From: Fomitopsis serialis
Lineage: Eukaryota > Basidiomycota > Agaricomycetes > Polyporales > Fomitopsidaceae
Direction: 5' to 3'
Length of the DNA stretch: 64,000 bases
Assembly (NCBI RefSeq): GCF_022376445.1
Contig: NW_025955176.1
Span: 1 to 64,000, forward strand
Shown piece after piece: positions 21,125 through 33,373 of the stretch (position 1 is its first letter; every line of letters starts with the position of its first letter). The notes beneath the pieces were generated by a model. The model was given only the letters and a program-made list of their open reading frames with translations. It had not been told where the DNA came from and ran no database searches. Made by a program: the position numbers and the translations under genes.

Positions 21125-21405
21125 TTTGATGGACTGCCTGTTGGAACTGAAGACGATTGCGTCACACGCGCAACACTGGGCGTAACCCCAAGGTTCGTAG
21201 TGCACTTCTCTAGTCCAGTGCGACTGTTAGACTTATCTGCGCATTTCACCTTGTAGCGTTTTGCTGCGGTTATCGTGCAAACTCGCGACCCGAAGACGAC
21301 CGCGCTCATCTTCGTGTCCAGCAAGATGGTGGTCACTGGTACGAAGAGCAAGGATGGCTCATGGCTCGCGGCTCGCGTCACATACGCTAGCAGAGAACCG
21401 GCCAC
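21125..21405 (+). pseudogene. TATA-binding protein fragment
   Basis: Two pieces of the conserved TBP saddle joined by an intron: MDCLLELKTIA at 21127 and, after an intron ending [40 protein letters not shown] and WLAAR to about 21400. The first exon has a frame break just before the splice site. The rest of the second TBP repeat is absent. It directly follows the PRP8 relic, about 125 bases after recognisable PRP8 ends. Confidence 0.87.
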
Positions 21406-23583
<2,178 letters not shown>

Positions 23584-24639
23584 GACTGAGACTGAGACCA
23601 CCGTGACTGGCCCACCTATCAGTCAGCTCAGCCTGAGGGCGCTCTCGCCCACACTCTCCGGCTGGCCACCCACTCACTAAATCGATCACCCACCCGATCG
23701 CTCACTCGTCCGTGGACCCGCGCCTCGCACGACCAGCGATGGGTGCTTCAAGGCACCCCAGGAGGCCAAGACTAACGCAAGGACGAGTCACTGCGAGGAG
23801 AAGAGCAGGGTGATCGACAGAGGAGAAACGAGAAGGGCCGACCGCGGTAAGTACCCCCGCCTGTCGCCCTCCTCTACCCTTCCGCCCAAAATCGTGCTAC
23901 GCACCGCCAACCTCGTCCTCTCCACGTCCCCACTCCGTGCATACGCCCTCACTCGATGTTCTCGCTACCCAGGGAGGCTCTCGTCCGCCCGTTTCCGCCC
24001 GACTGTCACCCACTCCTTCGCCCACATTCCCACCGTCAGTCTCGCACCTCGACCTCTCAGCTGCCCACGGAACAGCACACTCGGGTGGAAATCAAGAATA
24101 CTGGGCAGTGCGCTACCACCGCGCGCCCAGTATCCACCTCGCTGCAGCGAACGCAAGCCCGCGTCCGCGCGCATCACGCCAGTGAAGTAGCCGCGGCCGA
24201 ACGGGCTACACTTGCGCATGCATCTAGGTTCCAACTTCCCGGACATTGCCCGCCCGTCCGCCGCAAGACCGCTTACCCGTGAACCCGCGCACCTTGCGCG
24301 CACCCGCCGTTACCCACTTTTAACTCGTACCCATTCGCAGGGGTCAGCACTCGGGGCGGGTAACGGCTCGAGGCCGACGACTATTATGATCACCATTTCC
24401 ACACGACCCTGCGCAGAGACGTTGATAGATAGATAATAATACATATTACTTAGCTAATTACAATGCTACAAAAGGACCTCGAACTGACTTTGAGCCACGA
24501 GCTGAGCTCGATCACATGTTAACTCAGCCGGAGATGAGCTAATCATTTCAGACCAAGAGTTAAATATGCAGCTTGAAAGCTATCACGGAAAGTTGTATTC
24601 TGAGCCGGCTTAAGTCAATTAGGCGCCGAAGCTGCGGCA
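23584..24639. other. no gene recognised
   Basis: About 1 kb, partly C-rich and partly AT-rich near 24420-24560. No conserved frame or repeat structure recognised. Confidence 0.45.
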
Positions 24640-25078
24640 ACACTACGCTCGTTCCGAAGCCGTCCGTTTCGCCCGAGGCCGGGGTTCCGTTGAGGCCGGC
24701 GTCCGGGACTTGCACGCTCGCTTGTCGGAGGGAGTGTACGTGCCTGACGGCTACTCCGGAATACCACGTCGCCTGCAGTTTGCACGCCCTCCGGACGTCG
24801 AGGCCATGGAGGAGGGAGAGGTCGAGGATGAGGTGGCGGAGGGACCTGCCGTTCATGTACAGTAGCCTTCCTCCTTCCGCATGTATTTGGTTGGGTGCTC
24901 GATTAGCTCTTCCGCCGTGTGCGTTCGCTTGTTCGACAATCGATGTTGCGTTCGCTTGTTCGACAATCAATGTTGCCCTATGCCGGTTGCTGCCCCTTCC
25001 CGTCTTGACTTGTACGTGCGATGTATTGAGGTCATGTATTGAGGTCGTGCCGCTGCTCCCATGTGGGCCCACCCCACA
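24640..25078 (-). repeat. gypsy LTR fragment, reverse orientation
   Basis: Reverse complement of 14019 to about 14460 of the 3' LTR, with scattered differences and a short duplicated GTATTGAGGTC unit near 25025-25045. It ends exactly at the LTR terminus (CCCCACA, 25078). The other about 1.1 kb of the LTR is absent. Confidence 0.85.
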
Positions 25079-25718
25079 GCGCGAGGGCACCTTTGGCTTC
25101 GTCACCCTTGACGCAAACAACCCGTACTACGCCGGCTCGTGGCGCCAGCCCAACCGTCTCGGCGCCCGCAAGTGCAACAACGAAGGCTATACCGCGGTCT
25201 TCCACCGCGAGCTCCGGAAGCCGGCCCTCCGAGTCCCGATCTCGGGCATCTTTGCGACGGACATCGCTAAGAGTGGCAAGTGGCAGTTTTTCACCGTCGA
25301 TAGCGCGTACGAGGAGATGCTCAGGACGATGAAAGTGAAGCACCTAGCAAACATCACGAACGGCGAGCCGGACCCTATCGTCCGTCTGTTCATCGAGGCT
25401 CCGACGGCGGACCCAGCGGAATGGGAGAAGTTCCGCAAAATCCTGCGCGCGCACGACTTCGGAACCCCTGCGACTGGGAAGCCCGAGCCCTTCACAGGCA
25501 AACTATGGTGCGCTTACTGTCACTCCGTGGATCATCCCGTCGGCCTGTGCGATTTGCTAAAAGTCGAGGGCTGGCACGACGTGATCCCCGGCTCTGTCGC
25601 GATAGCGGACCAGAACGGCGGACAAAAGAAGGCCAACCGAGATGCGGATCGCGGACGCCAGGAGAAGCGCGGAAACGGACGCGACAAGGGTAAAGGCAAG
25701 GCCGTAAACCGCAAGTAG
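25079..25718 (+). CDS. gag-like CCHC protein, partial
   Basis: An open frame continues without a stop out of the LTR fragment. From 25079 it reads like structured protein for about 210 residues (NPYYAGSWRQPNRLGARKCN, WEKFRKILRAHDFGTP). It has a zinc knuckle CAYCHSVDHPVGLC (C-x2-C-x4-H-x4-C) at about 25508-25549, then a basic Lys/Arg/Gly-rich tail to the TAG. CCHC plus basic tail suggests nucleic acid binding; similar CHxxDHPxGLCP-type motifs occur in mobile-element ORF1/gag-like proteins of mushrooms. There is no native start codon: the 5' end is the LTR junction. Probably a remnant. Confidence 0.55.
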
Positions 25719-26588
25719 ACGACCCATGTCCTGCGTCGTGTTTTGGACGGACTAATGCCTACACACGCACGAGGACTATAGCCTGCACCCGCGCACTATA
25801 TACCATATACTTCCTCTTATCATCCAGTCCTGCTCTACCTCGTGTCCCGACTTACGCGCTGCACATCCACCGATGCCTCACTTCTTGCGTCACTATACCG
25901 TGACTATCCTGACCTCGATACGATACATCAGGAAAAACACTTTCGGCGCCAAATGGTTTGGGATTTTTCCCAATTAGCATGAACTGGGATATGAGCGACA
26001 AAGAGCGGTTTATGACTGACAGAACCCGGTTGAGCATCTCTGCACGAGGTCTACGTATGTCAATACGTAGATTCTGCAGTTCTTGACACCACCAAAACTA
26101 CATATCTGCTTCAGTAGCTACTATAAGCACATAATAATTGATTGTACGTCTCAACCGTTCACTACGCTTCACAAGCACACTCGTCTCGAGCTATGGGATT
26201 TCCACCACATTTTCAAGCACTGAAGAATGTACATTATTTGCGCCTCATTATAGTACATTGTACATGACTTTTGCGACCCGGAACACTACATGTCTGTACA
26301 ATACAACCGTCAATGACAATGACAATATGTGCATCAAAATGCAGGGCCAGTATCGCATGGAAATGGCCCCACTACCAGACTCTGAGCCTCAGCCTCAGCC
26401 TCAGCCTCAGCCCATTCAACTTGCCACTGCCACTGCCACTGCCACACGTCACTGTCAAGCACGGGTACACCCGCAGGTATCCCGAGGTGTACCCGTACCC
26501 TTACCCACCCGGGTACAGACCCACCGCAGCAAGTACAGGTTATGTGCGGGTATGCGTGGGTCGGCGGGTCTACGGGCAGGTCGGCGGG
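25719..26588. other. non-genic stretch with microsatellites and GGGTAC-type repeats
   Basis: Mostly featureless to about 26380. Then come (CCTCAG)n and (TGCCAC)n at about 26383-26447, then a run of ACCCGT/GGGTAC-like words at about 26458-26600. The latter resembles the ends of the insert at 33374-35184. Confidence 0.5.
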
Positions 26589-26857
26589 TCAGAGCGGGCA
26601 GATGCTCTGCTTGAATGAGTAAAATGGGTGCTCGTCGGGGTTATTCAGATTTGCCTGGTAGACCTCGTCCGCGATCAGCACGAGCTCCTGCATTGTCTTC
26701 CGCTCGAGCAGTGCGCCAGTTGGGTTCCCTGGGTTAATCATGACCGCGCGGCGTCACACTCTCCCCATCTGTCCCGCCCCACTTGAGTGCCATGCTGATC
26801 TTGTTGAGCGACATCAACTAGCCATCCAACTCGGAGAGGTGGTACGGGAGCGCAACG
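26589..26857 (-). pseudogene. alanine aminotransferase fragment
   Basis: Read on the minus strand, 26741-26589 gives INPGNPTGALLERKTMQ then LIADEVYQANLNNPDEHPF and YSFKQ. These are the substrate/PLP-loop and DEVYQ regions of class I alanine aminotransferase. Upstream pieces (ALPYHLSELDG, SLNKISMALKW) lie at about 26857-26770 with an in-frame stop between them. The PLP-lysine region and both ends of the enzyme are missing. The right-hand cut coincides with the GGGTAC-type repeat block. Confidence 0.82.
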
Positions 26858-27479
26858 TGGAGACCAAGCTGTCGAGCCACGGCAGCTTCCCGAACCGTTT
26901 CAGGTCTGTCGTGCTTGCCATGGGCCAGGACGCGCCAGCAGACTCGTCGAGGGGACCGGAGCTCGCACACATAGACGAGCAGCACTGTCGTCTTCTAGAG
27001 CAACATGCCCATGTGGCGACGTCTCAGCCGTTCGTGAGCGCATGGACAGGGAGACGAGCAATGTTCTCACCTTGTAATATCGCCACTCTCTTCGTCGCTC
27101 TCTGCTCGCTGCTGCGTTCTTCGTGCCGTGTTCGAGCCTTCTTGCGTTGATCACGCCCTTCCTCCGTCCGATCGTGTATGGCTTCGAGCTGACATGTTTT
27201 CACAGGTCGCTCGGTGCATGTCGCTGCACGGGGCACTGGTCCAGACGCACATCTCCGCGTGTCTGTCCTGGTCAAGCACACTTCAGTGAGGTGCATACGT
27301 GTCTGTGTCGATGAACACCCGCACTGCCTGACGTACCTCCTAGCCCACGTCCTCGTCCTCCTGATCTCGAGCCATCCGCTCTTCCCGTGGTCCTGGTACG
27401 TACGTCGTGCCCTCAGCCTGATTGCGCGTGCTAACGCGCCTCTTCCGCGGGCCAGTGTCACGGCGACACACATCCAGTG
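26858..27479. other. no gene recognised
   Basis: Moderately GC-rich; parts around 27050-27280 resemble, in reverse orientation, the dispersed repeat at 29336-29640. No conserved protein. Confidence 0.35.
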
Positions 27480-28545
27480 TGTGTGAATGCGCTGACCTTT
27501 CCCGCTCGTCTCCTTGCCTGCTTGCCCGCCCACTCAACCGGCCGCCCGCTCGCATGCCCACTTGCCAGCCCGCTTCCCTCCCCGGTTGTCTCCTCGCTCG
27601 ACGCTTGTCTGCCCCGCCACCCATTCGTCGGCCGTGTCTGCACGCAGGGCATTGGCCCGCGTGCTCGCGGTCGTCGTAGGCGTCGCGCAACGGACTGGTG
27701 CTGCACGGCTGCAAAGTCGCGCGTTCGGGCTCGTTGTGCTGGAGCAGTGGGATGGCGCGAGCGCTGCGTGGTTGTTATCCAAACGCAGCCCGTCCCAGCG
27801 ATTGCGCATGTGGCCGACACGCGTCCAGCGACTGCGGTACGTCTTCCGCGCTGTTCTTTTCTGTACGTCCGGCATTGCTGACGCGCGATCCATCCTTTCA
27901 AGATGCTCCTCCAGTGCAGCATCGACAACGGGCGAGCAAGCGAGACCAGCAGGGTGGGCGAGCTAGCGAAGAGGTTGGAATGGGCATACCAACGAGCTCG
28001 CGAGGGCGTGAGTAGGCAGACGAGCGGGGCTGGTGTGTGCGAGCGCGTTCAAAGGGGAGGCAGCGAGAAGCTGGGTGGTAAGTTCGAGGCCGAGGCGAGC
28101 GGATGGATGAGCGGATGAGCGGACGAACGAACGAACGGACGGACGAGTGAACGAGGGAGCGAATGGGCATGCGAGTGAACGGGCGAGTGGATAGGTAGGC
28201 GAGTGAACGTACGGGCAGGCGAGCCGGCGAGAGGGTGAGCGGTCGGGACACGGGCGAGCGGACGGGCGAGCGGACGGGCGAGCGGACAGGCGAGCTGGCG
28301 GGTGAGCGGACATGTCAGTGGGCGGGCACGTACGAATGGGCGAGTGGGCGGACGAGCGGGTAGGTGGCCGAATAGGGGATGGACATTGGAGCGGGCGGGC
28401 GAGTGGGAGAGCGGGCGGGCGAGTGGGAGAGCGGGCGGGCGAGCGGGAGAGCGGGCGGGCGAGCGGGCGAGTAAACGATGGGCGAGTAAACGAATGGGCG
28501 AGTAACGGATGGGCGAGTAACGGATGGGCGAGCAAAGAAGGACAC
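27480..28545. repeat. GC-rich degenerate minisatellite: pyrimidine tract, hairpin unit, purine tract
   Basis: 27480-27600 is pyrimidine-rich (CCCGCTCG-like words). A copy of the dispersed hairpin unit follows at about 27612-27690. 28090-28545 is almost purely GCGAGCGGGCGG/GAGTGGGAGAGC-type purine-rich repeat. Open frames here (Arg/Ala/Gly or Pro/Ala/Arg runs) are by-products of the repeat. Confidence 0.7.
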
Positions 28546-29219
28546 AGTACTATAGTGCGCACCTTATGGCTTCTGACTCGGAGCGCTGGGCCCTGGCGCT
28601 GAGTCTTCACGATCGTTCTGCTTTCCTTCTTCCCGACTCGCCCTCCCGTCCCACGCACCCTGTCCCTTCTCGTTCCGTGTTCGTATTCATGTTCGAAGAT
28701 CAGGAGACGGCGCGGAAGCTTCGACGCAGACGCAACGGAGGTGGTTGTGGTGGTAGTAGCAACAGTGGGCGAGTTGCAAGTCCGAGGAGCTGGTAACTGC
28801 GCAGCTAAGCACACGGACGGGCGTACGAATGAGCGTGGATATGGGCAGGTAAGTGAGTCGGGACAGAAGGGTCGAGGTGATGCGAGAACAGGCGGTCAAC
28901 ATGCGGGTTCATGGAGCGGATGGCGGTCGTCGAAACTCGAGACTTGAAGTGTGCAACTAGTTGCACACCATATATGGTAAGTCATCTTAGCTCGATCGCG
29001 AGTCGCTCACCTTGGCTCTGCAGTACTGCAGCCCCATGGCGTCTCACACTTAGTCTACCAGTCTGCGCATCCTGCTTGAATACTAGTGCGTCTGTCTACG
29101 CATCTGGCTTGCCCGCCCTCTCGCGCCCGCCCGCTCTCGCTCGCCCGCCCCTTCTCTTCTGCCTGCCCTCACCCTACGACTAGCTTGGCCCACCTGCTTG
29201 CTCACCCAATCCACGGAAC

Positions 29220-29640
29220 TCTGCCGCGCGACTCAGGTCTCGTACAACGCGCGTAAAAGTCTACTGTTGAGCGAGAAGTCCGCGCGAACCGCAAGAAATG
29301 CGGGGCGAGAAGGTCGAGAGGTACTCAAGAGGTGCGTTGTGTGGTATTACTATATATGGCTCGCAACTCGTTGCGACCATTTCTAACTGTCCGCAAACTC
29401 TGTCCCAGTACCACGTCCATGGCTCTGGAACACGCAAGCATGCCGCGCGACCGAGGACTTGCACAACGCGCGTGCAAGTCCAGCGCCGAGCGTCAAGACC
29501 GCGCGAACTGCAAGAAACGCAGGCGAGGAGGACGAGAGGCGAGCACGAAGGGACCGGAGGTGGGAGAGTGCGGATCGAGTGGATAGAACGGGCACGAAGG
29601 CTCGAATTTCCGGGGTATGTACGCCTCTACTACTTGACGC
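29220..29640 (+). repeat. dispersed repeat, two diverged copies
   Basis: 29336-29640 shares order and many words with 32620-32945 (TGG-TCGCAA...ACATTT start, CGCGAACTGCAAGAAACGCA-like middle, GCACGAAGG end). A shorter relative lies at about 29220-29335. Identity by eye is roughly 65%. Function unknown. Confidence 0.5.
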
Positions 29641-29679
29641 ACCCTCCCCTCACCTCGCACCAGATGCTGGCATGCTCAT

Positions 29680-29830
29680 GTATGAATACCTGTTGTTAGC
29701 ACAAACAGGTCATACATAAATCCCAGTACTTACAAGTCCCCTTCATGTATGAAGGCACAGTAATCACTGCAGCCGGCGCCCCGCTCGCTACCCGAAAGGG
29801 CAGCTGCCCTTTAGGGACAGCTCAGGTCGC
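29680..29830 (+). repeat. candidate terminal inverted repeat, left
   Basis: CTCATGTATGAATACCTG... to GGGCAGCTGCCC resembles the reverse complement of about 32390-32590. It contains the perfect 18 bp palindrome AAAGGGCAGCTGCCCTTT at 29795-29812. Confidence 0.5.
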
Positions 29831-30367
29831 CCGGCGCCGGGAAGAGCTCGTGGTTACCTAAATAGGTCCTATCGCACGCCCTTCCACTTTGGGTGCTGTC
29901 GTGGGCACAGATCGGGCGAATGCGATCGTGATTTGTGATCAGCTCGATCTGACATGTTCTAGGGCTAGGTACAGCACCATATATAGCCACGACCTGTTTG
30001 GCACAGTGCCTGAATAGCAGCACGTATGTTTCGCACCATGACATATGCGCTGCATATGTCGCACTGCACGACAATACAAAAGGCGGGGCATTCGGGAAAT
30101 GCAGAAAGACAACTAGAGCATATATATAGTCTCTGTCATTGCAAGTTGCGGATGTACGATACTGTGGGGCTCGCAAATAGTTAACGGGGATAGGCTAGTT
30201 GTACTACACGTCGATGCAGAGAGCATCATCTGCGAGACATATCAGCGCAGTTGCAACATGGGTGATGAGGTGGTCGTACCTTCACGAACTCCGAGGGTGC
30301 AAGGAGGATGGCACAGATGTTAGAGAAGCAACGGGCACCGAACAGCGAAGACGCACCATTGTAACCA

Positions 30368-30720
30368 TCACCATCGACATCCACCTCGCAAATCATCTCG
30401 TCGACCTCGTTGTCCGACAGCTTCTCGCCTGCGCACCACCCGCATGATCAGTGCCGCTGCCTCTCTATGCAGACGAGGGCACTCACCGCGGTTGGTTATA
30501 ACACGCCTGAGCTCTGCAGCAGAGATGTAGCCGCTGCCGTCCTGATCGAAGACCCTTAACACTTCCTTGATCTCCTCCTGGCTGTCCGTGTTGCGCGTCT
30601 TACGCCCCATCATCGCGAAGGACTCGGGGAAGTCGTGCCATTCGGGCTGTCCGTGTCGATTTTCGTTGATCATGTCTTGCAGCTCCGCCTCCGTCGGGTT
30701 CCGCCCAAGCGAGCGCATCG
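30368..30720 (-). pseudogene. calmodulin fragment
   Basis: Minus-strand text [19 protein letters not shown], then [36 protein letters not shown], an intron with GTGAGT...GCGCAG, and [22 protein letters not shown]-hand 3 is intact (D-x-D-x-S-G-Y-I-x-x-x-E). EF-hand 2 is ruined ([11 protein letters not shown] in place of the DADG loop) and EF-hand 4 breaks off after DVDGDGY. EF-hand 1 and the N-terminus are missing. The nearby upstream sequence shows no start. Calmodulin is the universal Ca2+ sensor; this copy cannot be functional. Confidence 0.87.
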
Positions 30721-31389
30721 TTTTGACGAACCCACTGACACACCTCTATTGGTCGATGAGCCACGACACGCTCGTCAACGCGCGGTCCGACATAATCGTT
30801 GACGAGAGGGTGGGTCTGGGGTGGGTAGTAGATTAGTGCATGTGCATTGATGGCCAGGCCAGACAAGCTTACCTGGTTGAAATCATTCCTGAAATGCGTA
30901 CCCGAGCCTCCGCCGTTGCGTTCGTGCAGAGTTAAACATGAAAGCGAGACGGTAGAGGTACAGTAGCTCGTAGAAGTGAGGTGAGCCTTGCGGGCGCCCG
31001 TAAACTCAACGTTTGTGTCTATTTGTTGCCTCGCCAAATCTGGCATCCCCGATGTGCTCGGGCTGCTCCTGACCAATCAGAACGCGTTTAAAGGTCCTAC
31101 TTAGGCCTGCAACATACGTGCGACTCGCTTTCTAGGCTTTTCGCACTGTGTGTGCATGTCTTAGGGATTAGATACGATTTTAGTTATGTATACTACAACG
31201 GATAAGATGCAGTAGTGCAACACACAACCCCTCGTTCTCGTGTACAGTAGGGATGACGACACTACTACTATACTGTACTGGTTCTCTGAGTCTCGGCGGT
31301 CACAAAGAGTGTTGTAGCGTGATATACATATACCGAACTCACTTTCATAAAGTATATTCTTACTATCATTACAGGTTCTATATATACGA

Positions 31390-32135
31390 ACACATTGGCC
31401 GTGTCTGCATGCAGGGGCAGCAGGGCAGTCGCCCCGTGCGTTCGCGGTTGCTGCGTGTTGCGCGCGCCCCTACTCTGCCCGCCGTCACGGTCACCCCTGC
31501 CATCCGCTCGTCGGCCGTGCTTGCGTGCTGGGCATTCGCCCTGCACGCTCGCGGTCGCCGTGCGTGTAGTGCTCGTCCGCACTCTGTGTCTGCCCGCTTT
31601 CCCTCTCGCCCGCCTGCCTTCTCGCCCGCCTGCCTTCTCGCTCGCCCACCCACCCGCTTTACCACTCACCTTCTCTTCCACCCACCCACCCACTCGTCTC
31701 CTTGCCTGCTCGTACGCTTGTCCGCCCGTCCGCCCGTCCGCCTGCCTGCTCGTCTGCCCTCCCGCTCGTCCGCCTGCCCTCCCGCTCGTCCGCCTGCCCT
31801 CCCGCTTGTCCACCCGCTTAACTGCCTGCGTGCCAACTTTCTCGCCTGCTCACCCGCCCGCGTGTGCATCCGTTGGTTGTATCTGCGTGCTGGGCACTCG
31901 CCCAGCGCGCTCGCGGCGGGCGTGTGCTGGCGCCTGCTCGCTCTCCTACCCGTCTGCTTGGCACTTGCCCACCCATTCGCTGGCCTGTCTGTCCGCCTGA
32001 CCGCTCAGCTGGCCGCCCTTGTGGTACGCCCATCGGCTGCGTGCTCACGCGGGGCATTAGCCCTACGCGCTCGCGGTCGACGAGTATGCTGCACTGCACG
32101 TCGCCGCGTCCTGTGGCTACGGTCAGCTCGCTCGG
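31390..32135 (+). repeat. pyrimidine-rich repeat with four hairpin units
   Basis: Hairpin units occur at about 31396-31455, 31505-31575, 31868-31935 and 32032-32110, separated by CCCGCCTGCC/CCGTCCGCC-type tracts (31590-31860). Each unit has the order TCGGCCGTGTCTGC, stem, 4-base loop, stem, GCTCGCGGTCG. Confidence 0.75.
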
Positions 32136-32389
32136 TCGTGTATGTCTGCGCTCACCTCGATGCAAGTGTCGGATACTCGCTGTCGTCGTGCCCGCTGTGC
32201 TCCAACGATGTCGGTGACCGACACGGGATGGTGCCAGTGGAGGTCGTAAACGGCGGGCGGAAGCGCTCGCCGCGAGCTCGGCTCGTTGCGAGCTCCCGGG
32301 TTTGGCCGAAACCGACGCCACACGGCGGGCGGTGGCGCAAGGGATTCAAGATCGTACCTGATCTGCGATGAACAACCCCGATGTGCATC

Positions 32390-32590
32390 CATATGGGGCA
32401 GCCTCGCGTCAGCTGCCCCGCCGCGGACGAAGGGACCGGGCTGCCCCGGGGTGGCTGCTATAACGGGTAACGGCCGACGGCGCTTCGCTCATACATGAGT
32501 GAGTGGCAGCTCATGTATGAGAATAGGCCTTGGTAAGTACAGGCGTTTATGTATGATACCTTTGCGCTAACTACAGGGATTTCATACAAA
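32390..32590 (-). repeat. candidate terminal inverted repeat, right
   Basis: Carries CTCATGTATGAGAATAGG, GGTAAGTACAGGCGTTTATG and GCTAACTACAGGGATTTCAT in the reverse orientation to 29680-29830. The match is diverged but collinear for about 80 bases, followed by GGGCAG/CTGCCC words in both. Confidence 0.5.
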
Positions 32591-32619
32591 GATATGCCTA
32601 TATGGCCTGCACCTCGGTT

Positions 32620-32945
32620 GACAGCTATTACTTTACATGGTTCGCAAGTACTGGCGAACATTTCGATCACGTCGTCCCCACGCCCTCAGTACTAATCTCG
32701 CGCCGTCCATTTCGACTCAGGCGACAGTCGTCCCGCGGTTCTGGCGACAAGCACTGCAGCCGCATGATACGGGACTCACACGACGCATGCGCGAGTTCAG
32801 CACGAAACGATCAGACTGCGCGGAATGCAGCAAACGATGAGCGAGAGGAGTACGAGACACACACGAAGGGATGGAAGGAGGAAGGGTGTGGCATGAGTTG
32901 GGAAAACGAGCACAAAGGCTCTGCAAATAAAGGTACACCCTCGCT
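32620..32945 (+). repeat. dispersed repeat, third copy
   Basis: Direct-orientation relative of 29336-29640; see that entry. It lies just outside the candidate right terminal inverted repeat. Confidence 0.5.
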
Positions 32946-33099
32946 AGACGTCCCCGCTTCGACTTACAATGCCCGCGCCAGCAGGCGTAGTGACGAACGG
33001 GAAGCTCGTCGTGCCCTCTGCTAGCGCGGCACTAATGACACAGAATTCTCGCCTCCCGGGACGACTCCGGCATTCCTGTACCACCCGCCTGCGAAGGCC

Positions 33100-33373
33100 T
33101 CTCTCCCTCATGTCCGTGCCCCCGACGCACCGCATCCTCTTCACGCAGGGCGGCGGCTCGATGCAGTTCTCTGCCGTCGTCCTGAGCATGCTCGCGCGGC
33201 ACCGCCTACTGCGCCCCAAGCGCATGACGGAGGACACGGTCCTAGGCTAGGTCGTGACTGGCTCGTGGAGCAAGAAGATGGTCGGAGGCTCGGTGGGGCA
33301 CAGGTGAACATCGTCGTCGACTCGCGCGGGTTCTCAGAGGGCGGGAAGGCGTTCGACAGTATCCTGCTGCACG
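33100..33373 (+). pseudogene. phosphoserine aminotransferase relic, first part
   Basis: VPPTHRILFTQGGGSMQFSA and VVLSMLARHRLL (33110-33215) are the conserved N-terminal part of phosphoserine aminotransferase (serine biosynthesis, PLP enzyme). VVTGSWSKK, QVNIVVDSRGFSEGGKAFDS follow in shifted frames to 33373. A stop follows TVLG at 33248. The next residues of the enzyme appear only at 35185, after an insertion. Confidence 0.85.

Noticed and set aside
26458..26600. GGGTAC/ACCCGT runs as telomeric repeat
   Set aside because: The unit is not TTAGGG and is irregular; better explained as part of a repeat family also at 33.4 and 35.1 kb.
30368..30720. A divergent but working calmodulin-like gene
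   Set aside because: EF-hands 1, 2 and 4 are absent or broken and there is no start codon context.
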